A stretch of DNA of 28,203 nt from Diphasiastrum complanatum. Lineage: Eukaryota > Streptophyta > Lycopodiopsida > Lycopodiales > Lycopodiaceae. The notes below the pieces were generated by a model that worked only from the letters and a program-made list of their open reading frames with translations, searched no databases and was not told the origin of the DNA. The translations under genes and the position numbers were made by a program. This document shows, piece after piece, positions 19,329-28,203 of this stretch. Location: the NCBI GenBank assembly GCA_029204225.1, contig MU836480.1, positions 1 to 28,203 on the forward strand. The letters run 5' to 3'. Position 1 is the first letter of the stretch. Each line of letters starts with the position of its first letter.

Positions 19329-19984
19329 TGTGAAAAATTGTCAACTAGTAGTATTTTCCTAACTTGAGATTTTGTAGGCCTATGGCCAAATAAAAGTTAG
19401 AGATAGGTTCATACATGTATGTAGAGGCCCAAAGTATGTGTACACTACTTTTGAGGTCACATTAATTAGAGGAGGTCGAGTGTGGAGCTCTTCTATTGGC
19501 TCATAATTTGGTGCATTCCTATTTGACCAAATTTCTAGGTATATGGGTGAATCCTATTGGACCCCAATTTTAGCCTATCATAAGACAAGTGGCCAAGAGG
19601 CACTATGGCTGCTATAAATAGCCATCTCCACGAGTATGTACACATCTCATTTTCATTCTATTGAATGAATGTTATGCTCTTTGAAGATCCATCTTCTTCT
19701 CTCTCACTTTTTTGTTCATATCTTGCATTCTAGCCACTAGAATTGTGATTTCTTTGTTGCTATGGCTTCACACGTGTGAAATGCAGGTTGTAGGCTCTGA
19801 AGTACGGACAAGGGACAGCAAGTTTCTGTTTGTGGAAGCCTTATGATCAGATTTTGATGTTTAGTTGATGTTTAGTATGCTTAACATCACAATTTTCTAT
19901 CATTTTTTCAATCTAGATGTGCATAACTTCCATGGCCACGATCTTTATGAAACTTTTGCATCTTTTGGATCTGAGTTTTTCACA
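19329..19984 (+). repeat. copia-2 5' LTR
   Basis: Starts TGTGAAAAATTG, ends TTTTTCACA. TATA box TATAAATA lies at 19613-19620, followed by a pyrimidine-rich stretch. A perfect 14-bp palindrome TTCACACGTGTGAA lies at 19767-19780. Confidence 0.93.
19613..19620 (+). promoter_or_regulatory. copia-2 LTR TATA box
   Basis: TATAAATA in the context CTGCTATAAATAGCC is the plant TATA consensus. The copy in the 3' LTR is at 24874-24881. Transcription would start about 30 bases downstream. Confidence 0.75.
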
Positions 19985-20034
19985 TGATACCAATCTTATG
20001 AACTTTAGCATCTTTTGGATCTGAGTTTATCACA
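19985..20034 (+). repeat. 50-bp duplication at the copia-2 LTR/PBS junction
   Basis: Between the LTR end matching the 3' LTR (19984) and the good primer site (20035) lie 50 extra bases. They begin with TGATACCA, a degenerate primer-site-like string, then repeat the last 42 or so LTR bases (TTATGAACTTTAGCATCTTT...ATCACA). Confidence 0.85.
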
Positions 20035-20046
20035 TGGTATCAGAGC
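20035..20046 (+). promoter_or_regulatory. copia-2 primer binding site
   Basis: TGGTATCAGAGC, initiator methionine tRNA type, displaced 50 bp from the original LTR end. Confidence 0.9.
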
Positions 20047-20643
20047 ATTAGGCGGCCAAATGTGCAGGTTTTGCCAGATTTAGAAGAGATTTGTGGGCGA
20101 GTTTGCTTTTGTAGCATTCCAATCAAGTTTCTAGCTAAAAATCTTGTTGATTTATGTGTAGAAATTGGATCTTTGTGATCAAAACATCATTTGTATGCAT
20201 TTCAATTGAAGTAGGGCGAATTCCCTTGTACTTATCTGAATAAGGAGACAAAAATTGTTTTGGAAAGAGGGAGATGCAAGATCCAACAAGATCCTATTAG
20301 TTTTCCATTCTAGCATATAGTTTTTTGATTCAATTTCTTGCTTCTTCATGTCAAAAACTTCAAAATTGATGTAACCCTCTGATTTTCAGTTTGCTGAATG
20401 ATTCAAGAGTGTATTTCAATCTTAGGAGTGAGGGGAAAAGCAAGTATATTGAGGTTTGGTCTTGGTTTGATCAAGAAATCATAAACTAGTGGCTAAAATT
20501 AAGGAAAAAGTGAGGAAAAGAGAGAAAAAGTAAGGTTTTAGGTTCCAAATCTTTGTGATTTCCTTCTTGTGTTTCATTTGTTGATTCAAGAGAGTGCTTA
20601 GTGCATTGGAACAGGTCAAAGATCAGAGATCAATCATTGCAAC
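20047..20643 (+). other. copia-2 untranslated leader
   Basis: About 600 bases without coding signal before the gag ATG at 20644. Confidence 0.65.
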
Positions 20644-21470
20644 ATGGCTAACAATGGAGGCTACATGTTGGAAAGCATTGATAGGCTTACCTCCCTCAAC
20701 TATTCTACTTGGAAAGTAAGGATGGAGTCTTTGCTTGAGATGAATGAGTTTATGGATATTGTTGTAGGTGTGGAGGAGAGACCTTTGGCACCTCAAGAAC
20801 AATTAGAGGTATGACAAGAGGGCAAAGAAAGCCTTCACATGATCAAGATGAATGTGACAAATGAGCTTATCAAAGATGGTTGGTAATTGCACATATCTAG
20901 TGAGCTTGGGAAGCCTTGAAGAAGGTTTATGATCCAAGTCTACTTCTAGAGTGTTGACTTTAAGAAGGCAAAATCTTTTCTTGTATGCAAAAGATGAGTG
21001 AGAATGGACCTTGCTTTGTTTTGAGAGTTTAAAGCATTGAATGATGAGTTAGCATGCATTAATGATGGCATAAATAATGAGGAGCTTGTCAAGTGATTCT
21101 CAATGGCTTGTTGGATGATCATGCTAATCTTGTTCAAAGTTATGCTATCCAAAAATGTTTACCAAGTGTTGGAGACTTGCAAGAGGTCTTGTTGGCTGAA
21201 GAATTCAGGTTGCAAGCAAGAGTGGGAGCATCTTCTACATCTCAAGGAGGAGAAGAGGAGGCAATGTTCTCTAAAGGCAAGTTCAAGGCAAAGGTAAAAG
21301 CAATTGGTCTAAAGGCAAGACCAAGGTGAGCACTCGACTTTTGGCAAAAAGAAGGATAGATCTAAGCTAAAATGTTTCTATTGTGGAGTCAAAGGGCATT
21401 TTGCTAGTGATTGTTTTTAAGAAAAAGAGGGATCAAGGGAAAGCAAACCAATCTAACTATTGATGAGGGT
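20644..21470 (+). pseudogene. gag: copia-2 gag (multiply broken)
   Basis: MANNGGYMLESIDRLTSLNY then STWKVRMESLLEMN opens gag; the frame ends at TGA 20812-20814. UBN2 fragments continue in shifted frames. The GTTTAAAG site at about 21030 carries the same extra T as in copia-1. AIQKCLPSVGDLQEVLLAEE lies near 21150-21200. An intact CCHC knuckle (CFYCGVKGHFASDC) lies at 21373-21414 and is followed by a stop. At least four frame breaks or stops. Confidence 0.88.
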
Positions 21471-21780
21471 GGGGATGAGCTTCTTTCAAATGATGCTTTT
21501 GTTATGTCATCTTGCTTGTTGGCTAATCATGGAGACATTGATCCTTGGTGGATTGATAGTGGAGCCACTTCTCATATGACATATCATAAAGAGTATTTTT
21601 CATCTTTAATGGCATTTGATGGTGATAGGAAGGTAATCTATACCGCAAATGATGGTGAGTGTGCAATCAAGGGGATTGGCACTATTCCTATTCACCTTTC
21701 TACAATAGGAATATAGAATTGAAGATGTTTTGCTCATTCCATCCATTACCAAGAACTTACTTAGTGTAAGCCAAATGCTT
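21471..21780 (+). pseudogene. copia-2 protease
   Basis: WWIDSGATSHMTYHKEYFSS carries the catalytic aspartate (DSGA, 21555-21566), unlike copia-1. The frame runs from 21411 to TAG 21714-21716, then shifts into the DVLLIPSITKNLLSV-like segment. Active-site residues are intact. Confidence 0.88.
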
Positions 21781-22830
21781 GACAAAGGATTCAAAAGTTG
21801 AGTTTGATGGTGATGCTTGCTTGATCAAAAAGGGGTGTAGTATCATTGCAAAAGGGAAAAGGCAAGGAAATTGTTCAAGCTTGATGCATGTGTTGTTGCT
21901 AACCAAGTTGGATGCATGGCAAATGAACAAATGTCAATTCAAGAGGTATGGCATAAAAGGATGGGACATCTCAACTACAAGGCCTTGGAGGTAATAGCCA
22001 AAAAAGGAGGTAGTAAGGGGACTTCCCAAGTCCTCTTACTTGCTTGAATCATGTTTGTGAAGAATGTGCTTTGTCTAATCACATAGATTGCCATATACTA
22101 GATCTATAATCTAGATCTAAGATGCCTTTTTCTCTCTTGCATTCGGATATTCATGGTGTTACTAACAATTAGCAATGGAGGTGCCTATGATGTATGTAAC
22201 TTCATTGATGATTTAGTAGATTTTGTTGGGTTTATCTACTAAAGAGCAAGGATGAGGTGTTTGAATGTGTTTGTCAAGTTCAAAGTTGCTATTGAGACTC
22301 AATTTACAACCAAAATCAAATGCTTGAGGAGCGACAATGGTGGTGAATACATTTCTAACAAATTCAAAGCCTTTTGCGATGAGCATGGATCAAGAGGGAG
22401 TACACATGTCCAAGAACACCACAACAAAATGGAGTGGCCGAGAGGAAGAATTAGAACCTTGTGTGAGAGTGCAAAGGCAATGAGATTGAATGCTAATCTT
22501 CCTAAACCTTTTTGGAGTGATGCTTTGTTGTGTGCAAATTTCCTATGCAATAGATGGCCAAGTGTTGTATTGGAAGGAAAAACCCCTTTTGAAGGCTTTG
22601 TTTGGTACGAAGCCTAATGTCAAGTTTCTAAGAACTTTTGGATGCATTTGCATACTTCAACATTACTCTTGATGATAGAACTAAGGAGGATCCATCTTCA
22701 AGAAAGGGCATTTTTGTTGGTTATAGTGAAGTAAGCAAAAGCATATAGGATTTATGTTCCTTCAATCAAGAAAGTGTTCACAAGTAGGGATGTCATTTTT
22801 GATGAAGGTAACATTCCAAAAGTTGTTTCA
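21781..22830 (+). pseudogene. copia-2 integrase (heavily broken)
   Basis: A WHKRMGHLNYKALE zinc-binding segment lies near 21950. Remains of the first catalytic region (HSDIHGV near 22142, FIDDL near 22202) are followed by LRSDNGGEYISNKF (about 22325-22365) and, one frame over, TPQQNGVAERKN near 22410-22445. AMRLNANLPKPFWSDALLCA follows. The catalytic D-D-E residues can each be found, but in three frames. C-terminal GYS and YVPS segments lie near 22720-22770. Confidence 0.85.
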
Positions 22831-23039
22831 GTGATGATGGTGTTGTTGCAACTAATGTGGCTTGATGACAATGGAGTGATGACACATTGGATGTGGATGT
22901 TGAAGAAGTCCTCTTCAAGTCATATTTCCAAGGAGAACTCCAAGGCATAAAGTGAAACCCTCAAGGCTCACTTATGATGGCAAAGGTAAGCAAGTGGTGG
23001 ATGGAATCCAACTATTCTTTCCTAACTTCTTTTGATGTA

Positions 23040-23745
23040 CCTTCATGTGTAGATGAAGCAAGGCAAAAGAGGAATGGATCCAAGCAATGGATCTTGAGTT
23101 TGAAGCACTTATGAAGAACAACACATGGAGATTGGTGGAGCTTCCAAAGGGCAAAAGTGCAATTGGATGCAAATGGATCTTCAAGGTAAAGACAAATCAA
23201 GATGGATCTATCAACAAGTTGAAGGCAAGGTTAGTGGCTAAAGGTTATGCTCAAGAGCATGGCATTGACTATGAGGAAACCTTTGCACCCGTGGCAAAGA
23301 TGGTGAGCATAAGAGTAATCATTTCCCTTGCAACTCTTTATGGATGGGATCTTTGGCAATTAGACATTTCTAATGCTTTCTTGAATGGTGATCTTGAAGA
23401 GGAAGTCTACATGGAGCAACCCGAGAGCTATGTTTCTCATAGCAAGCCTAATCATGTGTGTTTTTTCTACAAAAAAGTTTGTATGGTCTTAAGCAAGCAC
23501 CAAGGAGTTGGTATGCTAGGCTTAACTCTTTTCTACTTTCTCAAAACTTCACTATGAGTGAGTATGATCATTCACTTTACTTTAGAATTAGTGCTAATGA
23601 TGTTACAATCCTTCTAATTTATGTGGATGACATTATTTTAAGTGGAGGGAACAAGGAAGATATAGAAGATATCAAGAAAGCACTAAAAAAAGGAATTTGA
23701 AGTGCATGATCTTGGTCTTTTGAGCTATATCTTAGAATAGAAGTA
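23040..23745 (+). pseudogene. copia-2 reverse transcriptase
   Basis: Best preserved stretch is 23087-23452: MDLEFEALMKNNTWRLVELP, IGCKWIFKVKTNQDGSINKL, GIDYEETFAPVAKMVSIRVI and LDISNAFLNGDLEEEVYMEQ. A shift near 23470 moves to SLYGLKQAPRSWYARLNSFL and the intact catalytic YVDD (23620-23631). An extra A in a run near 23690 ends this frame at 23700. Reverse transcription of element RNA is its role. Confidence 0.93.
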
Positions 23746-24571
23746 ATTAGAACTTCTCAAATCACTTTTTTCACAAGAGAAGTATGCTATTTCTATTCTC
23801 AATAGATTTCATATGGTAGATGCAAATCCTATTGATACACCTATGGAATCACATGTAAAGCTAACTATAAGAGGTAATGAAAGATCCTTCGAGGACATTA
23901 CTCTCTATAGGAAGCTAATAGGTTCTCTTATATATCTAACCATCACAAGACCTGATTTATCTTATTGTGTTGGTAGATTAAGCCAATTCATGCAAGATCC
24001 TAGCATAGAACATTGGAAACTAGGAAAGAGGATCTTGAGATACATCTCGGGAACAAAAGATTTTGGCATTGTTTATAGAGGCTCATCACCTAACTTATTT
24101 GGTTTTTCAGATTCAGATTTTGCAGGAGACCTTATGGATAGAAAATCCATAAATGCACATGCTATTTTCATAGGTGATGGAGCTATCTCATGGATGTCGA
24201 AGAAACAAGCAACTATATCACTTTCTTCTAGTGAGGCCGAGTACAAAGCTTTGACATCATGCACAAAGGAGATGGTGTGGATCAAGAGGATGATTATGGA
24301 GCTTCATTTGCTGGATTTTTCAGAGAGTCCAATCATCTTTTGTGACAACCTTTCAGCCCAAAGTCTAGCAAGCAATCCGGTTTTCCATGCAAGGAGCAAA
24401 CATATCGAGGTGGCTTACCATTTTGTGAGAGAACAAGTGTTGGCAAAAGAGATCAAGCTTGAACATGTCCCATCAAAGGAATGTGTGGCTGATATCTTTA
24501 CCAAAGCATTGGGAAAGGACTTATTTTCAAGCATAGAACAAGTCTTGGTGTACTTTCTAAATCTATGCTAA
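23746..24571 (+). pseudogene. copia-2 RNase H region
   Basis: One open frame from 23813 covers the connection (DTPMESHVKLTIRGNERSFE), TITRPDLSYCVGRLSQFMQD and the full RNase H domain, with acidic residues in FSDSDFAGD, SSSEAEYKAL and FCDNLSAQSL, then FHARSKHIEVAYHFVREQ and ADIFTKALG. A small shift near 24535 changes the last residues and the frame closes at 24569-24571, just before the polypurine tract. The domain itself looks intact. Confidence 0.92.
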
Positions 24572-24579
24572 AACTAGTT

Positions 24580-24589
24580 GAAGAGGGAG
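24580..24589 (+). promoter_or_regulatory. copia-2 polypurine tract
   Basis: GAAGAGGGAG immediately before the 3' LTR. Confidence 0.88.
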
Positions 24590-25242
24590 TGTGAAAAATT
24601 GTCAACTAGTAGTATTTTCCTAACTTGAGATTTTGTAGGCCTATGGCCAAATAAAAGTTAGAGATAGGTTCATACATGTATGTAGAGGCCCAAAGTATGT
24701 GTACACTACTTTTGAGGTCACATTAATTAGAGGAGGTCGAGTGTGGAGCTCTTCTATTGGCTCATAATTTGGTGCATTCCTATTTGACCAAATTTCTAGG
24801 TATATGGGTGAATCCTATTGGACCCCAATTTTAGCCTATCATAAGACAAGTGGCCAAGAGGCACTATGGCTGCTATAAATAGCCATCTCCACGAGTATGT
24901 ACACATCTCATTTTCATTCTATTGAATGAATGTTATGCTCTTTGAAGATCCATCTTCTTCTCTCTCACTTTTTTGTTCATATCTTGCATTCTAGCCACTA
25001 GAATTGTGATTTCTTTGTTGCTATGGCTTCACACGTGTGAAATGCAGGTTGTAGGCTCTGAAGTACGGACAGGGACAGCAAGTTTCTGTTTGTGGAAGCT
25101 TATGATCAGATTTTGATGTTTAGTTGATGTTTAGTATGCTTAACATCACAATTTCTATCATTTTTTCAATCTAGATGTGCATAACTTCCATGGCCAAGAT
25201 CTTTATGAAACTTTAGCATCTTTTGGATCTGAGTTTTTCACA
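24590..25242 (+). repeat. copia-2 3' LTR
   Basis: 653 bp, TGTGAAAAATTG...TTTTTCACA. Nearly identical to 19329-19984. It has a single copy of the terminal segment that is doubled at the 5' side. Confidence 0.95.
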
Positions 25243-25247
25243 GTTAG
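25243..25247. other. Target site duplication of copia-2 (right)
   Basis: GTTAG, identical to 19324-19328. Confidence 0.95.
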
Positions 25248-25296
25248 TGGTAGGATTGCTCTCTGTGTTGAACGTTGATCTTCTTGATCTTTGTCT

Positions 25297-25360
25297 GGTT
25301 ACATATGTAGCTGAATATCGGATTGGAGTTACCCACTGACAGGTTGGGAATACATGTTTA
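25297..25360. repeat. 64-bp dispersed repeat, copy B
   Basis: Matches 8373-8436 at 59 of 64 positions in the same orientation. With the TRIM, copia-1 and copia-2 removed, the two copies would have been about 4.3 kb apart. Confidence 0.85.
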
Positions 25361-25365
25361 TGGAG

Positions 25366-25587
25366 TCACCCACTGCATTTTGTGCTCCAGAATTGTGTAG
25401 TGATAGAAATAGATCCTTCATCTTTCTTACAAAAGAAGTGAGGTCGATTTGTCAGCTGATCTTCCAGCATCATTATTTGACTTCGTGATTTTATTTGAAA
25501 TCTCGTGAGCAGTGTATCCCACATCTCCTTTGCCTTGGACAGTGTAGCTAGGTCAAGCGTGAGACTATCTTCGAAATAAAACCTAGG
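25366..25587 (-). pseudogene. Decayed copia gag fragment (minus strand)
   Basis: A 73-codon minus-strand segment from 25587 to the TGA at 25368-25366 reads FEDSLTLDLATLSKAKEMWD then TLLTRFQIKSRSQIMMLEDQ. The AKEMWDTL...RF..KS...IM.LEDQL pattern is the centre of the UBN2 copia gag domain. No start, zinc knuckle or polymerase is found on this strand nearby, so it is an isolated remnant. A GAAGC repeat run (25624-25645) lies just upstream in gag sense. Confidence 0.65.
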
Positions 25588-27118
25588 AGAGCCTCTGAAA
25601 TTGATTTATCCTTGTAGCGAATTGAAGCGAAGCGAAGCGAAGCAAGCAAAGTGAAAGGATTCACAAAATGCAATCAGTTCGTCAGCAGTTCAGATGTGAT
25701 CATTGGTCACTGTCGGCTATATCACTCCTACAATCCTTCAGAGTAGTCAGACATAGCTGATCTACGTTAACAAATTAATGTAGCATTCACCAATATCAAA
25801 CCAAGACTCAAAATTGAAAGAACAAGAGAATTAGACACACGAATAATATTAGACAAACATAAATTCCAGATCATACAATAATCTAGATTAATAATGTGCA
25901 CAACAGCTACAAAATCATCTATTGATTTTTTGATGCAGATCCACGCAGTGCATTGGCGTGAGAGAAAAACAGTTTTCTTACGAATTTGAGTCTCGCTAGT
26001 AGCGGACTTTGGATCTACAGATCCTATTACAGAATTATCTCGCATGCAAGCGGATTCGTATTCTGAATCTTTTCGTGTCTCATTCTTGTCTTGCTTACTA
26101 GCATAAGACTTCAGACTTACATTATGCATGAAAACAGAAAGTATATCTCGTGAACAATTTCGTGTTGCATTCCTGTAACTTACAGATTAGAAGGATTAAA
26201 CATCTACAACTAATTTGTGAATTACAAGAGTGGCAGATTAGCCACGATCTAGAATACTTTGATGATGTCATGTTATCAGATCAAATAGTTGTACCCCTTG
26301 GTACATGGCTGATCTTTTTGATCAATTGAGGAGCATGACTGATTTCCATTCGTGTCATGTTGTGTCATGTCGTGTCGCCCCTTGTCAAAGGTCCACAATT
26401 GAAAGCTAGCAAAGCTTTGGCATTAGAAACAAAATGTTTCTTCAAAAACTTCGAGTATTCATAAAGTAATCTATGCTCGACTAGATTGGAATTATTATAG
26501 TACCAAATAATATATAATCTAATTCATTCCAAACGAGATTGATGGTCTGCGTAAAAATTTATAATTTATTCATTTTAATGTGTTCATATCAATGTCACAA
26601 GGGCTTTGTCAAAATACGTTTTAACGGCATCGTCTTTGCAAACTCAATATTAAACATTCCCTCGTCCAAAATGGATATCGAACGACTTTTGTTAAGTTCT
26701 TTCACAAGAACAGTGACAAAGCCCTCTTGCTTTCACAATCATCGAGATGATCGGCAAGGACTCTACCTTGCACTTGAAATGGACTATCACCTCTTCTGCT
26801 CTTCTTAGCAATATGGATAAACATTGAAGCTTACTGTTATTTACACCTTTTGTAAAATAAAACATCTATTTCTTTTGTCCTTCAAGGGAACATCCTGAGC
26901 CGACCTGACATCCGAAAAAAAAATCTTCGACATCCTTAATTTCGCAAAAGTTTCACTCTAAGTCTGCAAAATACATTTATTATTGGCAATTTATTAGAAT
27001 TTTAAACAAGGAAATCTTTTGAAATTTGAGTTTGATTGAAAAAAATTTACCCAAAATTTGATTAAGAATATTTTTTGAATTTTTAGGTTTTGTAAACATT
27101 TTTAAGCTAAGAAAAGAC
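25588..27118. other. Gene-free stretch, probably old transposon debris
   Basis: Open frames at 25767-26129 (minus) and 26539-26808 (plus) lack recognisable motifs. Short GTGTCATG repeats occur near 26355-26375. The minus-strand part adjoining the gag fragment could be a decayed leader of that element. Nothing firm. Confidence 0.4.
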
Positions 27119-27127
27119 TGTATTTTC

Positions 27128-27662
27128 TATGCCGAGCAGAGAAAATTCTTTTATTTTGCAACTATTGGCTATGCTCAACATAGAAACCTTATTTCCTCGC
27201 TCCCAAGTCTTATGCCGAGCATAACACCTCTTCAATCCTTAAGTGATTATGTTATGCTTAGCATAAGTATTCTCTTAATCTCTCCCAAGTTCTAGAACCC
27301 AGGCGAACAAAAGAGGAGATCCTATGCTCAGCATAACATAACCGCATGTAGTGAGAAAGCACGCTATGCTCAGCATAGAACTCGGGAGAAATTCCGGAAT
27401 ATCTTATGCTGAGCATAACATAACCACTTAAGGAGTGAAGAGGTATTATGCTTAGCATGAGACTTGGGAACAAGGAAATAAGGTTTCTATGTTGAGCATA
27501 GCCAATAGTTGCAAAATAACAAAATTTTCTATGCTTAGCATAAAATTTAAAAGAAATTGAACATTTCTCTTGATTGCGGCACAATAATCGTCGATGCTAT
27601 GCTAAACATAAGATCTTTATCTTTTTAAAAAACTAAACCTTTGTAATATTGTGCTGAGCATA
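27128..27662. repeat. Ladder of twelve 13-bp palindromes within a long inverted repeat
   Basis: The palindrome TATGCTNAGCATA, with up to three changes, starts at 27128, 27170, 27211, 27253, 27323, 27365, 27405, 27447, 27488, 27530, 27598 and 27650. Eight of eleven spacings are 40-42 bp. The 27-29-bp spacers left of 27335 are reverse complements of those to the right (spacer 1-2 with 9-10, 2-3 with 8-9, 3-4 with 7-8). The block 27128-27542 is therefore one long imperfect hairpin. A minus-strand open frame here (27258-27584) just repeats CYAEHR-like peptides and is not a gene. Confidence 0.92.
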
Positions 27663-27881
27663 GAGAAAAACTTTTAAAAACTAAAATATTACAAATATTA
27701 CCTGGACAAAAGTGGATTGTTGTTGTCTGTGTGCGAGATTATAGAAGGTCATCGAATGAATGCTTCTATCGCTCTGACGGCAACCTTGAACGCAAATTCA
27801 CAAATGATTTGCCATGTCTTACTCTTGGGGTGGTCCTTATATAAAAAAAATTGACCTTTAAACTTTAATGGGCCCTCTTTT
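27663..27881. other. Spacer between palindrome ladder and copia fragment
   Basis: No gene. A TATATAAAA box-like string at 27838-27846 precedes the copia fragment but nothing ties it to a transcript. Confidence 0.4.
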
Positions 27882-28203
27882 CAATAGGAATATCAATTTG
27901 AAGGATGTTTTGTTCATTCCATCTATTACTAAGAATCTTCTTAGTGTGAGTCAAATTCTTGACAAGGGATTCAAAGTGGAGTTTGCGGTGATGCTTGTTT
28001 GATCAAGAAAGAGGATCAATTCATTGCAAAAGGGAAGAGGCAAGATAAATTGTTTAAAATTGATGCTTGTGTTGTTGCTAACCAAGTTGGATGTATAGCA
28101 AAAGAGCAAATGTCAATGCAAGATGTATGGCACAAGAGATTGGGGCATCTCAACTACAAGTCATTGGAGGTGATGGCAAAAAGGGAAGCTGTTTTTTGGT
28201 ATT
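27882..28203 (+). pseudogene. Third copia fragment, protease/integrase junction, cut by window edge
   Basis: From CAATAGGAATAT on, the sequence parallels copia-2 from about 21705. It encodes NLKDVLFIPSITKNLLSVSQ (from 27895), then after shifts VWHKRLGHLNYKSLEVMAK (about 28123-28180), the pre-integrase zinc segment. The start is abrupt, with no protease or gag upstream, and a TGA interrupts it near 28000. It is a separate copy of the copia-2 family or a sister family and continues beyond 28203. Confidence 0.85.

Larger units (their letters stand above)
19329..25242 (+). mobile_element. Ty1/copia retrotransposon copia-2
   Basis: A 5914-bp element with LTRs of 656 and 653 bp, exact target duplication GTTAG, primer site TGGTATCAGAGC and polypurine tract GAAGAGGGAG. 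LTR ends form a 9-bp inverted repeat TGTGAAAAA/TTTTTCACA. The LTRs differ by about two substitutions and three one-base indels, all in the last quarter, so insertion is recent. Still, gag, integrase and RT are broken many times. It belongs to a different family from copia-1 but is clearly related in protein sequence. Confidence 0.95.

Noticed and set aside
8373-25360. The 64-bp repeats as parts of the two LTRs of the Ty3-like unit
   Set aside because: Sequence on either side of the two copies does not match, whereas LTRs should share hundreds of bases. Left as an unexplained dispersed repeat.
26539-26808. Plus-strand open frame of 89 codons
   Set aside because: No motif, no splice or promoter context and no homology I can recognise; length is unremarkable for AT-rich DNA of this size.
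27258-27584. Minus-strand open frame of 108 codons
   Set aside because: Its peptide is a translation of the palindrome ladder (recurring YAEHR-type strings), so the open frame is a by-product of the repeat.
27128-27662. CRISPR-like array, because 13-bp palindromic repeats alternate with 27-29-bp spacers
   Set aside because: The DNA is plant nuclear, repeats are short and vary, and spacers are mirror-paired rather than unique. No cas genes are possible here.

Overview
This window looks like nuclear DNA of a land plant. It is AT-rich and gene-poor, full of LTR retrotransposons nested in each other, with exon-like blocks bounded by GT...AG splice sites. Both large copia elements and one miniature element have the initiator-methionine-tRNA primer binding site TGGTATCAGAGC, which is typical of plant elements. 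This density of decayed and nested elements suggests a large genome such as a gymnosperm or fern, but the sequence does not fix the species. I see no intact protein-coding gene.

Layout. Positions 1-5600 are mostly featureless AT-rich DNA. They hold a 26-bp tandem repeat, a promoter-like TATA/GA stretch, a decayed minus-strand coding-like block and a small inverted-repeat element. Positions about 5700-8412 hold remnants of two unidentified genes in tail-to-tail orientation: a plus-strand one ending near 7102 and a minus-strand one ending at 7297. At 8510-8913 is a complete 404-bp TRIM (terminal-repeat retrotransposon in miniature) on the minus strand. Each of its LTRs contains a cloverleaf-capable tRNA-like sequence with pol III A and B boxes.

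From about 8986 to 19039 runs a Ty3/gypsy-type leader, gag and protease unit. Its leader is a tandem array of about 24-bp monomers. No reverse transcriptase or integrase follows. A 6.3-kb Ty1/copia element (copia-1, 9240-15567, target duplication CTCGC) sits inside the leader array. A second copia element (copia-2, 19329-25242, target duplication GTTAG) sits just downstream. Copia-2 has nearly identical LTRs but broken reading frames. Its 5' LTR/PBS junction carries a 50-bp duplication.

Positions 25243-28203 hold a minus-strand copia gag remnant, a striking ladder of twelve 13-bp palindromes spaced at about 42 bp and folded into a long inverted repeat, and the start of a third copia fragment that runs off the right edge.

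Working together: copia-1 and copia-2 each kept the order gag, protease, integrase, reverse transcriptase, RNase H. Both are interrupted by stops and single-base indels and look non-autonomous as read. The TRIM and the gag-protease unit lack polymerase and would depend on enzymes supplied in trans. The two most unusual items are the tRNA-carrying TRIM LTRs (parallel to the 5S-rRNA-carrying Cassandra TRIMs) and the 42-bp palindrome ladder at 27128-27662.
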